From contig NZ_JAAGPI010000010.1 in assembly GCF_017104715.1 (NCBI RefSeq), forward strand, positions 186,001 through 250,000: a stretch of 64,000 nucleotides of DNA, read 5' to 3'. Of this stretch, positions 7,307 to 15,678 are shown piece after piece. The DNA is from Burkholderia sp. Ac-20365. GTDB taxonomy: Bacteria; Pseudomonadota; Gammaproteobacteria; Burkholderiales; Burkholderiaceae. The first letter of the stretch is position 1, and each line of letters begins with the position of its first letter. A program made the translations under genes and the position numbers. The notes under the pieces were generated by a model. The model was not told where the DNA came from, ran no database searches, and saw only the letters and a program-made list of their open reading frames with translations.

Positions 7307-8698
7307 CTACATAGGAAACCCAAGCGCCTTAATAGAATTAATCCACCACCGGCGCCAGCCACCTCGATCATCCGCACCATCGAAGGCATTAAAAGTAATC
7401 TTGGCAGCAATCCAACGAACGGGTTCCGGAGGAATATAAGAAGGCCCTTTCCGCGAGATATCGAGCGAAGTAATCAGCGTATCGCGATTCCAGAGCATCT
7501 CAAGCCCCATGCGCGCGCCGAAGCGGCTTCCGGCAACACCAAACCCCGTATACCCGGCAACAAAAACCGTCTTCCCACCGTGATACTTGCGAGCAAAAAC
7601 CGCCCCACGTGAGCAGTAATCAATCGGCCCACCCCACGCATGCGTGAACTTCACATCATCAAGCTGCGGGAAAGTACGATAAAACGCTTCAGCGAGCTTA
7701 TAGTAAGTCCGCTCATCACGATCCTGCGCGGGATTGTTATCCCCGCCGAAGTGATAACTGACACGTCCGCCAAAAATAATCCGGTTGTCCTTCGTGAGAC
7801 GGAAGTAATTGAGCTGCGTACGCGTGTCATACACGCCCTGCCGGTTCTTCCAGCCAATACGCGCCATCTGCTCTTCCGTCAGCGGACTCGTCGCGATGAT
7901 GTGATCGCGCACCTGCATCACGCGCCGGTTGATGTCCGTCACGCCGACGTTCGCCGTACCCGTGCCAAGCAGCACGCGCGGCGTGTCGATCCGCCCAGCC
8001 TGCGTGTACACGACCATCTTCTTGCCCGCGTCTTCGAGACGCGTCAAAGGCGAATGCTCATACAGCCGCACGCCGAGTTTCAAGGCAGCCGCCTTCAAAC
8101 CCCACGCAAGCTTTGCCGGATGAATCGTGCCGCTGCGATTACGCGACCACATCGCGCCCGCGAACAATGGCGAATCCAGTTGCTCACGCGCTTTCTCGCT
8201 GTCCAGCAACACGACATCGTGTCCATGCGACACATGCAGTTCGAAATCCGTTTGCAGATGGTCGAGATGCTTTTCCTCGACGGCCACCGTCATCTCGCCA
8301 TTCCATTCGACATCGGCTTCGATGCCATAGCGCACCAGCGATTCCTTGAAGCCGTCGAGGTTCTCCTGACCAAGACGCTCGAGCACGTCGAGATCTTTCG
8401 GGAACACACGCGTCGCGTTCGGCAAACCGTGCATCACCGACGTCGAGATAATGCCGCCCGGTCGTCCCGATGCACCATACGCAACCTTGCCCGCTTCGAT
8501 CAGCACGACGTCCAGACGCGGATCGTTTTCCTTCGCCTGAATCGCGGCCCACAAGCCCGTAAAGCCGCCGCCGACGATCACCAGATCGGCCTTGGTCGGT
8601 CCGATCAGCTCACGTTCGACGGCAGGCGCCGCCGGGTTGTCCAGCCAGAACGGAAACAGCTTCACACCTTCGAATGCGCGTTTGATCGACTCGCTCAT
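7307..8698 (-). CDS. FAD-dependent oxidoreductase, DAO/PuuB-like
   Basis: 463 residues of the D-amino-acid oxidase fold. The dinucleotide-binding motif is DLVIVGGGFTGLWAA near residue 38, followed by ASGRPGGI. Near the C-terminus, HAWGGPIDYCSRGAVFARK and VFVAGYTGFGVAGSRFGARM form the second FAD contact. It resembles gamma-glutamylputrescine oxidase and other amine or amino-acid oxidases that produce an aldehyde or imine. With the aldehyde dehydrogenase at 4582, the cupin and the NCS1 permease 60 bases upstream on the same strand, it suggests uptake and stepwise oxidation of an amine. The last 71 codons, next to repeat B, carry 31 T-ending against 13 C-ending codons; the first 65 or so have about 9 against 23. 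Confidence 0.85.
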   Translation of the reverse strand: MSESIKRAFEGVKLFPFWLDNPAAPAVERELIGPTKADLVIVGGGFTGLWAAIQAKENDPRLDVVLIEAGKVAYGASGRPGGIISTSVMHGLPNATRVFPKDLDVLERLGQENLDGFKESLVRYGIEADVEWNGEMTVAVEEKHLDHLQTDFELHVSHGHDVVLLDSEKAREQLDSPLFAGAMWSRNRSGTIHPAKLAWGLKAAALKLGVRLYEHSPLTRLEDAGKKMVVYTQAGRIDTPRVLLGTGTANVGVTDINRRVMQVRDHIIATSPLTEEQMARIGWKNRQGVYDTRTQLNYFRLTKDNRIIFGGRVSYHFGGDNNPAQDRDERTYYKLAEAFYRTFPQLDDVKFTHAWGGPIDYCSRGAVFARKYHGGKTVFVAGYTGFGVAGSRFGARMGLEMLWNRDTLITSLDISRKGPSYIPPEPVRWIAAKITFNAFDGADDRGGWRRWWINSIKALGFPM

Positions 8699-8758
8699 CT
8701 CTTCACCTGCTCTATTCCTGTCTTTGATCCTGATGCCGCCAGGGCATGCTCCGTTTTA

Positions 8759-10357
8759 TTACGCGGCGTCCTGCGTGTCGAATACTTCTTCGCGGGGCGC
8801 CGTCATGCGGTTGCCTCGCATGCCTTCCGCGGTGCGCGGCTCGACCATCTTGATGTGCGCATGCGTCGCCTTGTGGCTGCCGCGCAGCCAGCGTCGGCCT
8901 TGCGGGCCATACACGCCATCCGGTTCCGGGAAGCATTGCAGCAGCGTCACGTACAGCGTGCAAGCCATCGTCAGTGCAACCGGCAAGCTGATATCGAGGC
9001 CGCCTGCCAGCTCGCCAAGCGGGCCGACGAACTGATCCGGCAGATTGACGAAGCACAGGCCCGTCAGCGCGCTCGGCACCCACGCGCCCATCGCGCGCCA
9101 GTTCCAGCCGTGCGTGAACCAGTAGTGGCCGCCACGTCCGCCGCGGTTGAACACCTGCAGGTCATCCGACAGATAGAACCCGCGACGCGTCACATAGCCG
9201 ATGATCATGATCACCATCCACGGGCAGCTGCATGTGTTGATCAGCACCGAGAACGTCGACACGCTTTCCACGAGGTTGAACACGAAGCGCCCGAGAAAGA
9301 TGAAGCCAATCGCAGCGCAACCGATCAGGAACGTCGCACGCACACGGTTGAGCAGCTTCGGGAACATGCTCGACATGTCGAGGCCCGTGCCGTACAGCGC
9401 CGTCGTACCCGTCGACATCCCGCCGATGATCGCGATCAGACACACAGGCAGGAAGAACCAGTTCGGCGAAATCGCCAGGAGGCCGCCCACGTAATTGTTC
9501 GATGCGATGAAATCAGGCGCCTTCTGCGCGATGATCGTCGCCGTCGCGAGGCCGAAGAAGAACGGCACGAAGGTGGCGATCTGCGCGACGAGCACAGCAA
9601 GCATCGTGCGATGCTTCGGCGTGTTCTGCGGAATATACCGCGCCCAGTCGCCCATCGTCGACGCGAACGAAACGGGATTGCTCAATGCAACCAGCACGGC
9701 GCTCACGAACGCGGGCCAGAAACCGACCGTGCCCATCGCGAACTTGCCCGCGTAGTGGCTATCGAACGGACCGGCAAAGGCAAAGATGCCCGCGATGAAC
9801 AACAGGCTCGCCGTCCACACAGCAATCTTGTTCACCCACAGCATGAAGCGGAAACCGTAGATACACACCGTCAGCACGAGCACCGCGAAGATGCCGTACG
9901 CCACGCTCAGCGTGAAGCCATTCACAGGCAAGCCGAGCAGATGGTTCGCGCCGCCGACGAGCGCATCGCCCGAACTCCACACGGCCAGCGAGAAGAACGC
10001 GACGGACGTCAGCAGCGCGAGAAACGAACCGACGATCCGTCCATGAATACCAAAGTGCGCGCCCGACGAAACCGGGTCGTTGGTGCCATTGCGCATGCCG
10101 AACAGGCTCATCGGCGCAAGAATGCACGAGCCGACCAGCACGCCGACCACGATCGACGCGACGCCCGCCCAGAACGACAGCCCAAGCAGCACGGGAAAGC
10201 TGCCGAGTACCGACGTGGAAAACGTGTTGCAGCCGCCGAACAGCAGCCGGAAAAGATCGATGGGCCGCGCATAGCGGGACGCGTCGGGGATGCGTTCGAA
10301 ACCAAAGGTCTCGACGGTTGTAATGCTGTTGTTGTTGCTATCGGTGGGGCTGCTCAT
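8759..10357 (-). CDS. NCS1/purine-cytosine permease-like transporter
   Basis: 532 residues with about 12 membrane segments. The N-terminal cytoplasmic stretch ETFGFERIPDASRYA is followed by a first helix region FGGCNTFSTSVLGSFPVLLGLSF, as in nucleobase:cation symporter-1 permeases of the cytosine/thiamine/hydantoin type, a LeuT-fold family. I chose the ATG at 10357, preceded by AGGAG and GGAGAC; the frame remains open to 10468 without a ribosome site. It ends 60 bases before the FAD oxidoreductase, so the two probably form an operon that imports and oxidises the same nitrogen compound. The divergent or nearby LysR at 10617-11570 is on the same strand upstream; 259 bases separate them. Confidence 0.86.
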   Translation of the reverse strand: MSSPTDSNNNSITTVETFGFERIPDASRYARPIDLFRLLFGGCNTFSTSVLGSFPVLLGLSFWAGVASIVVGVLVGSCILAPMSLFGMRNGTNDPVSSGAHFGIHGRIVGSFLALLTSVAFFSLAVWSSGDALVGGANHLLGLPVNGFTLSVAYGIFAVLVLTVCIYGFRFMLWVNKIAVWTASLLFIAGIFAFAGPFDSHYAGKFAMGTVGFWPAFVSAVLVALSNPVSFASTMGDWARYIPQNTPKHRTMLAVLVAQIATFVPFFFGLATATIIAQKAPDFIASNNYVGGLLAISPNWFFLPVCLIAIIGGMSTGTTALYGTGLDMSSMFPKLLNRVRATFLIGCAAIGFIFLGRFVFNLVESVSTFSVLINTCSCPWMVIMIIGYVTRRGFYLSDDLQVFNRGGRGGHYWFTHGWNWRAMGAWVPSALTGLCFVNLPDQFVGPLGELAGGLDISLPVALTMACTLYVTLLQCFPEPDGVYGPQGRRWLRGSHKATHAHIKMVEPRTAEGMRGNRMTAPREEVFDTQDAA

Positions 10358-10616
10358 GTCTCCGACTCCTCTGACGGCCAGGGAAATCACGCGGCTCGCT
10401 ACTGGCTGGCGGCGTCCGCTTTTTAACAAATGTCTGGACGCCACTGTAAAGAGAAACAATTCGGCCACAAATATCGTCGGCGCAACCTTTACTTCGATAT
10501 CGATCGATGTAAGCCAAAATCCTTATGCAGCAAGCGTTTCAGACCGCCCCACGCGGCCTGAGAAAGTCTCCGGAGTGCCACACACGGCACAAAACGTCGA
10601 AAAAAATCGGCAGATT

Positions 10617-11570
10617 TCACACGTGACGGCGTTTCCTTGCAGCCGCAACGGCAGGCATCGGAATCGGCACGCTGCCTTTTGTCCCCTCTTCGATCAAAAA
10701 GTCGCGGAACAGACTCGCCACCTGCGGCAGACGCTTGTCCGACACATGCATCACGTACCAGTCGCGCTCGATCGGGTTGTCGGGCAGCGGTAGCAGCGCG
10801 AGCAGTCCCGCCTGAAATTCCAGCGTGCATGCGTGCAGCGACAGAAACGAAATGCCAAGCCCCGCTTCCACCAGTTGCTTGATCGCCTCGTTGCTCGACA
10901 GCTCGGAACCGATATGGATCTTGTGCCCGGCCTGCTTGAACAGGTTTTCGACCGTCGAGCGCGTGCCCGAACCACGCTCGCGCACGAACAGGTTCGCCGA
11001 TTCCAGATCGCCGAGCGTGAGCCGCTTCTTTTTCATCAGCGCGTGAGCGGGCGACGCGACGAATGCCATCGGATGCTTCGCGAACGCCGTCGCGACAGTG
11101 CGCAATTCGCGCGGCGGGCTGCCCATCACGGCGAGATCGATTTCATGCGTCGCGAGCATGCGGATGATGTCGGCGCGGTTGCCCACCTTGAATTGCACCT
11201 TCACTTGCGGACGCGCCTCCGTGAAGCGCACCAGAAACGGTGGAATCAGATACTCGGCCGTCGTGATCGCACCGATGCGCAGCGTGCCGCCCTGCTCGCC
11301 ATGCAGCGCGGCGAGATCGTCGGCGGCGCCGTTCCATAAGTCGAGAATCTCGAGTGCATAGCGCGCCAGGATTTCGCCCGCTGCTGTCAGTTGCACGCCA
11401 CGCCCGACGCGTTGCAGAAGCGGCGCGCCCGCCGACTCTTCGAGCAGACGGATCTGTAATGAAACCGCAGGCTGCGTGAGGCGCAATTCCTCCGCCGCGC
11501 CCGACACGCTGCCGAGCTTCGCCACCGTATGCAGGGCCTTCAACTGACGAAACGTCGCCGCTTTTAACAT
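10617..11570 (-). CDS. LysR-family regulator, CbbR-like
   Basis: 317 residues from the ATG at 11570 (MLKAATFRQLKALHTVAKL). The helix-turn-helix GSVSGAAEELRLTQPAVSLQIRLLEE is clear and the effector domain begins at GGTLRIGAITTAEYLIPPFLVRF, the arrangement of CbbR-type LysR proteins. An upstream ATG nine codons earlier (11597) is possible but would run into the palindrome at 11585-11601. It is divergent from the NDH-2 type dehydrogenase at 11697, which is its likeliest target; no carbon-fixation genes are visible. CbbR-like proteins often sense redox or energy state, which would fit control of an NADH dehydrogenase, but this is inference. Confidence 0.85.
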   Translation of the reverse strand: MLKAATFRQLKALHTVAKLGSVSGAAEELRLTQPAVSLQIRLLEESAGAPLLQRVGRGVQLTAAGEILARYALEILDLWNGAADDLAALHGEQGGTLRIGAITTAEYLIPPFLVRFTEARPQVKVQFKVGNRADIIRMLATHEIDLAVMGSPPRELRTVATAFAKHPMAFVASPAHALMKKKRLTLGDLESANLFVRERGSGTRSTVENLFKQAGHKIHIGSELSSNEAIKQLVEAGLGISFLSLHACTLEFQAGLLALLPLPDNPIERDWYVMHVSDKRLPQVASLFRDFLIEEGTKGSVPIPMPAVAAARKRRHV

Positions 11571-11584
11571 AAGTGAAAACCTAT

Positions 11585-11601
11585 ATGTTTCGTACAAACA
11601 T
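11585..11601. promoter_or_regulatory. Candidate LysR operator (palindrome atgttt-N5-aaacat)
   Basis: A perfect 6-bp-arm inverted repeat with a 5-base spacer lies in the 126-bp gap between the divergent LysR (start 11570) and NDH-2 (start 11697) genes, in an AT-rich stretch. It contains a T-N11-A core as expected of LysR sites. Binding is inferred from position only. Confidence 0.4.
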
Positions 11602-11696
11602 TAAATTGTGCTTCTGTTTTCCTCAATTTTATACTCGACCTCACTGATGACGTTCACGCATCAATCGCATTGAAAAACGTTCAGGAGAGTACGCAT

Positions 11697-13049
11697 ATGA
11701 CCTCGATCGATCGACACACCGCAAGCAGCACACGCACCGCGCCGCACCGCATCGTCGTCGTTGGCGGCGGCGTGGGAGGACTGGGACTCGCAACGCGTCT
11801 TGGCGAATCGCTCGGCAAGAGCGGGCACGCGCAGGTCGTGCTCGTCGACCGATCGACGACGCACTTCTGGAAGCCGCTGCTGCACGAAGCGGCGTCAGGC
11901 CAGATCGATCCCGCCACGCATCAGCTGCAATATGCGGTGCAGGCGCGCCGGCATGGCTTCGAGTTCGAACAGGGCTCGCTGCATTCGCTCGATCGCACAC
12001 AGCGTCGCATCACGATCAGCGCCACACGTGATGAAAACGGCCGTGAAGTATTGCCCGCGCGTGACATCGAGTTCGATACGCTCGTGCTCGCGCTCGGCAG
12101 CGTGACCAATTACTTCGGCGTGAAGGGCGCGGCGGATCACGCGCTGCCGCTCGAATCGGTCACGCATGCGGAATCGTTCCGTCGCAAGCTGCTCGATGCA
12201 TGTACACGTGCGAATCACGTGCGGCGAGTGAGCGGCGCGCAACACGTGCAGCCGGTGTCGATCAATATCATTGGCGCGGGCGCGACGGGCGTCGAACTCG
12301 CGGCGGCGCTGCGCGACAGCATCCGTTTGCTGCATCGCTATAGTCTGTTCGCGCTGGATCCGGAACGCGATTTTCGTATCCGGCTGATCGAAGGCACGGA
12401 GCGCGTGTTGCCTGCACTATCGCAACGTATTTCAGCGCGTGCGCAGCGGATACTCAGCGGTTTGGGCGTCGATGTGCTGACCACCACGCGCGTCACCGAA
12501 GTGCGCGAAGATGCCGTGCTCACGCACGACGGCCAGCATCTGCCGAGCGATATTGCGATCTGGACGGCGGGCATCGCCGGGCCGCCTGTGCTGCGCGTGC
12601 TCGATGGCATCGACGTGAACCGTAACGCGCAGGTGCTGGTGAACCGCACGCTGCAAACCACGCGGGACGCGAACATCTTCGCGCTCGGCGATTGCGCGGC
12701 CTGCCCTTCGCATGCGGATGGTTTTCTGGCGCCGCGTGCACAGGTCGCGCATCAACAGGCGATGTTCCTCGCGCGCGCGCTGAAGTGCCGTGTCGGCGGC
12801 GAAGCGCTGCCGGAGTTCACGTATCGCGATGCGGGCACGCTGGTCGGGTTCGGCGATGTGGGCACCATCGGCAGCCTGAGCGGATTGCGCGAAAGGCCCA
12901 TGTACGTGGATGGATGGCTCGCCACCGTCGTGTACCGGCTGATCTATCGGAAGCACGTGATGACGGTCACCGGCTTCGCACGCATGGCGCTCGATACCGC
13001 GAGCCATTGGTTACGCCGCCGCGCGCATCCTGTGATCCGGCTGCATTGA
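11697..13049 (+). CDS. NAD(P)/FAD-dependent oxidoreductase, type II NADH dehydrogenase-like
   Basis: 450 residues. The first Rossmann motif IVVVGGGVGGLGLATRL binds FAD; the second, INIIGAGATGVELAAAL, binds NAD(P)H; FALGDCAACP contacts FAD as in NDH-2 and other pyridine nucleotide-disulfide oxidoreductases. The C-terminal region has an amphipathic YRLIYRKHVM segment typical of membrane attachment of NDH-2. It would pass electrons from NADH to quinone at the inner membrane without pumping protons. The ATG at 11697 has GGAG upstream. It is divergent from a CbbR-like regulator and convergent with argP, 28 bases apart. I do not assign the name ndh because paralogues are common. Confidence 0.85.
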   Translation: MTSIDRHTASSTRTAPHRIVVVGGGVGGLGLATRLGESLGKSGHAQVVLVDRSTTHFWKPLLHEAASGQIDPATHQLQYAVQARRHGFEFEQGSLHSLDRTQRRITISATRDENGREVLPARDIEFDTLVLALGSVTNYFGVKGAADHALPLESVTHAESFRRKLLDACTRANHVRRVSGAQHVQPVSINIIGAGATGVELAAALRDSIRLLHRYSLFALDPERDFRIRLIEGTERVLPALSQRISARAQRILSGLGVDVLTTTRVTEVREDAVLTHDGQHLPSDIAIWTAGIAGPPVLRVLDGIDVNRNAQVLVNRTLQTTRDANIFALGDCAACPSHADGFLAPRAQVAHQQAMFLARALKCRVGGEALPEFTYRDAGTLVGFGDVGTIGSLSGLRERPMYVDGWLATVVYRLIYRKHVMTVTGFARMALDTASHWLRRRAHPVIRLH

Positions 13050-13077
13050 CCAGCGCGGCATAGCAACACACAAGCGG

Positions 13078-13971
13078 TCAGTCGAGAAACTCGGCGGACC
13101 GCTTGCGCAATGCGGCGCCAAAATCATCGAGCCAACCAATCGACAGCCGCCAGCTTTGCCAGTACAGATCGACATCGAGATGCTTGCCCGGCGCCATATC
13201 GATCAGTTCGCCGCTTGCCAGTTGCGCGGCAATCATCCGCTCCGGGCACATGCCCCATCCCAGACCCGTCGCGCACGCGCGCAGAAAACCGGACACGTGC
13301 GGAATCCAGTTCGTCGGCGCGTCGACTTCGCCGCGTGTGATCTTGTGCACGAAGCGCTTTTGCAACTGGTCCTTCGGATTGAAGTCGACGCACGGCGCGA
13401 GGCTCAACGTCTCGCGGCTGACGCCTTCGCTGAAATAGCGCTCGTAAAACACGGGCGTGCAGACTGCCAGATAGCGCATGCGCCCCAGACGCGTCGAGCG
13501 ACAACCCTGCACAGGCTCCGATTGTGTCGTCACCGCGCCCTGCACACTGCCGTCGCGAATCCGCTGCGCGGTATGGTCCTGATCGTCGATCACCAGATCG
13601 AGCAACATGCCGCGCTCCGAGCAGAAGTCCGCGACGGCGTCGATAAACCACGTTCCCACACTGTCGTCGTTCACGGCGACGCGCAGGGTCGGCCATGGTT
13701 CGAGCAACGCACCGGGCAATTCCGGCATGCGCCCATTCAGTTCCGCTTCCAGCAGTTGCACACGCTCCGTGTGCCGGCATAGCAGCGCGCCTGAGCGGGT
13801 TGCCGTGCATGGCTGCCCGCGCTTCACGAGCACGCTGCCGACGCGCTCCTCCAGCAGTTTTACCCGCTGCGACACGGCGGAAGGCGTGACATTGAGCGCG
13901 GCAGCCGCGCGATCGAACGAGCCGTGGCGCACGACGGCCGCGAGCGCATCCAGCAGAGCATAGTCGAGCAT
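13078..13971 (-). CDS. argP: LysR-family regulator ArgP
   Basis: 297 residues. The N-terminus MLDYALLDALAAVVRHGSFDRAAAALNVTPSAVSQRVKLLEERVG closely fits ArgP/IciA, including the AVSQRVKLLEE recognition helix. In enterobacteria ArgP activates the exporter gene argO in response to arginine and is held inactive by lysine. Here it is divergent from a LysE/ArgO exporter at 14069, with a 97-bp gap that would hold the shared control site, the classical arrangement. Length and domain order are normal. Confidence is high from sequence plus context. Confidence 0.92.
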   Translation of the reverse strand: MLDYALLDALAAVVRHGSFDRAAAALNVTPSAVSQRVKLLEERVGSVLVKRGQPCTATRSGALLCRHTERVQLLEAELNGRMPELPGALLEPWPTLRVAVNDDSVGTWFIDAVADFCSERGMLLDLVIDDQDHTAQRIRDGSVQGAVTTQSEPVQGCRSTRLGRMRYLAVCTPVFYERYFSEGVSRETLSLAPCVDFNPKDQLQKRFVHKITRGEVDAPTNWIPHVSGFLRACATGLGWGMCPERMIAAQLASGELIDMAPGKHLDVDLYWQSWRLSIGWLDDFGAALRKRSAEFLD

Positions 13972-14068
13972 TAGCGTTCCTTAACCGGCGTTACCGAAAT
14001 TAGTTTCTCTTATTCTAGCCAGCACGGCACACTCTCGTCATCCGATTCCTCTCCTTCGTCAAATTCTT

Positions 14069-14692
14069 ATGAACTGGCTGGCTTTTTCGCATGGCGCCGC
14101 GTTGTGCGCCTCGTTGATCGTCACTATCGGCGCGCAGAACGCGTTCGTGCTCCGTCAGGGCATCATGCGCTCGCATATCGGCAAGATCGTGCTGCTGTGC
14201 ACGCTGTCGGACTTCCTGCTGATCGGCGCGGGTGTCGGTGGCGCGTCGGTGCTCGCCGAGCGCTATCCGACCTTCATCCACGCGCTGCTGTACGTCGGCC
14301 TTGCGTATCTCGCGTGGTTCGGCATCAGCGCGCTGGTGCGTGCGCTGCGGCCCGGCCATGCCGCACTCGACACCGATGCCAAAGGCGACACCGCCCCGCC
14401 CGCGCAACGCGCGCTGCCCATCGTGCTGATGACGCTCGCGTTCACGTGGCTCAATCCGCACGTTTATCTGGACACGTTCCTGCTGATCGGCACGGCGGGC
14501 GCGCGGGAAGCGCAAGGATCGCGTGTCGAGTTCGCGGTCGGCGCGATGGCGGTCAGCGCGCTCTGGTTCGTCGCGTTGGGCTATGGCGCAAGAGCACTGG
14601 CGCCGCTGTTCAAGCGCGCTACGGCGTGGCGTGTGCTGGATGGCGCGATCGGCAGCATGGTGTTGCTGCTGGCTGTCACGCAGTTGCGCTGA
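14069..14692 (+). CDS. argO: LysE/ArgO amino acid exporter
   Basis: 207 residues, six hydrophobic segments. Signature: GAALCASLIVTIGAQNAFVLRQGI in helix 1, the LysE/ArgO hallmark with GAQNAFVLRQG. The protein exports L-arginine and/or L-lysine across the inner membrane and protects against excess basic amino acids or canavanine. It is divergent from argP at 13971, which should control it. The frame starts at the first ATG at 14069; upstream the intergenic sequence is AT-rich. The name argO rather than lysE is chosen from the argP neighbour; specificity cannot be told from sequence. Confidence 0.9.
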   Translation: MNWLAFSHGAALCASLIVTIGAQNAFVLRQGIMRSHIGKIVLLCTLSDFLLIGAGVGGASVLAERYPTFIHALLYVGLAYLAWFGISALVRALRPGHAALDTDAKGDTAPPAQRALPIVLMTLAFTWLNPHVYLDTFLLIGTAGAREAQGSRVEFAVGAMAVSALWFVALGYGARALAPLFKRATAWRVLDGAIGSMVLLLAVTQLR

Positions 14693-14733
14693 GTGAAAAA
14701 CACACTGCGAGACGCAGTAGAAGACGCGCCGCG

Positions 14734-15669
14734 TCAGCGGCGCAAAGACACCTTCGTAAGCGGTTCGGCGTCTTTCAGGATCGAATGGCTCATGCCGATG
14801 GTCTGCAAGCCGCCGTCCGCCACATACGGCACGATGCCGAGCGCACCAATTTTCTCGACGATGTCATGGCGGCACGCATCGTCGTCCGGCGGGCAATAAT
14901 CGATTGAGATGACGGGCAAGCCGTAGCGCTCGTGAATCTCGCGCGCCTGACCGAGCAGCCATTCGCGGTCGTTGGCAGGCACTTCGTCGTAGCGCTGGTT
15001 CGCCTGATCCCAGCGGCCGAACAGCGATTCGAACGCAACGGCCGCAACCTGCCCGTGCACCTGCGGCAGCAGTTCGAAACCCCGGTTCAGAATCAGACGC
15101 GCTTGCGGATAGCGCGCCTTCAGTTCGCGCAACACCGCAGCGATGCCCGCCTGCTGACGCGCGCGCTCGGCATCTGTCTTCGCGACCAGCTGGTACGAAT
15201 CCAACGTGTCCAGGAAAAAGCCGCGATATCCGCGCTCCCACAGCGGCTTGACGATCTCGTCGACGAAAAATGCGGGCCAGCCTGACGCCGTCTGGTCGAC
15301 CACCATCGACGACCACGCCGCGTTGCTGCCCGTCACCCACGTCTTCGGCATCTTCGCGTAGTACGCGCGCTCTTTCGTCACTTCACCGACGCTCACATAC
15401 GCATACCAGTTCGGACAATGGGCCGTATGCGCGCGCGGATCGAAGCCGCTGTCGGGCTCGATCACGACGGTATCGAACCGCTCGAAGCGCTCGGCCTGCA
15501 CATTCGCGCCGTAGAAGAACGCAACAGCCCCGATTCCCGTCGATGAAGCCCGCTTGCAAGCGGCCAGCGCCGGCCGCACCCACGCCACCGACAGCAACAG
15601 GATGATCACCGCCGCACACGCGACGATGATCCACGAAAAGCCGAAGCGGGCGATAGAACTGGCAGTCAT
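14734..15669 (-). CDS. Stand-alone GH114/PelA-type hydrolase at the end of the pel operon
   Basis: 311 residues: a signal or anchor helix (about 11-36) and then a single (beta/alpha) hydrolase domain like the N-terminal domain of PelA and endo-alpha-1,4-polygalactosaminidases. Acidic active-site candidates are intact: Asp154 and Asp157 in FFLDTLDSY and Glu214 in AVAFESLF, near the positions of Asp160 and Glu218 known in Pseudomonas PelA. It begins 9 bases after the pelG stop, so it is the last gene of the pel operon. It should cut Pel (partly de-N-acetylated GalNAc polymer) in the periplasm. The PelA of this operon has a degraded version of the same site, so this gene may supply the missing activity. 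Homology to the PelA domain is visible by eye (FFYG, SGFDP, VVSIE/VISID motifs). Confidence 0.85.
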   Translation of the reverse strand: MTASSIARFGFSWIIVACAAVIILLLSVAWVRPALAACKRASSTGIGAVAFFYGANVQAERFERFDTVVIEPDSGFDPRAHTAHCPNWYAYVSVGEVTKERAYYAKMPKTWVTGSNAAWSSMVVDQTASGWPAFFVDEIVKPLWERGYRGFFLDTLDSYQLVAKTDAERARQQAGIAAVLRELKARYPQARLILNRGFELLPQVHGQVAAVAFESLFGRWDQANQRYDEVPANDREWLLGQAREIHERYGLPVISIDYCPPDDDACRHDIVEKIGALGIVPYVADGGLQTIGMSHSILKDAEPLTKVSLRR

Positions 15670-15678
15670 AAAACCCGA

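Noticed and set aside
7640..10426. 928-residue open frame on the plus strand
   Set aside because: Antisense to the FAD oxidoreductase and NCS1 permease, which have clear families; the Arg/His-rich composition is typical of a shadow frame in GC-rich DNA.
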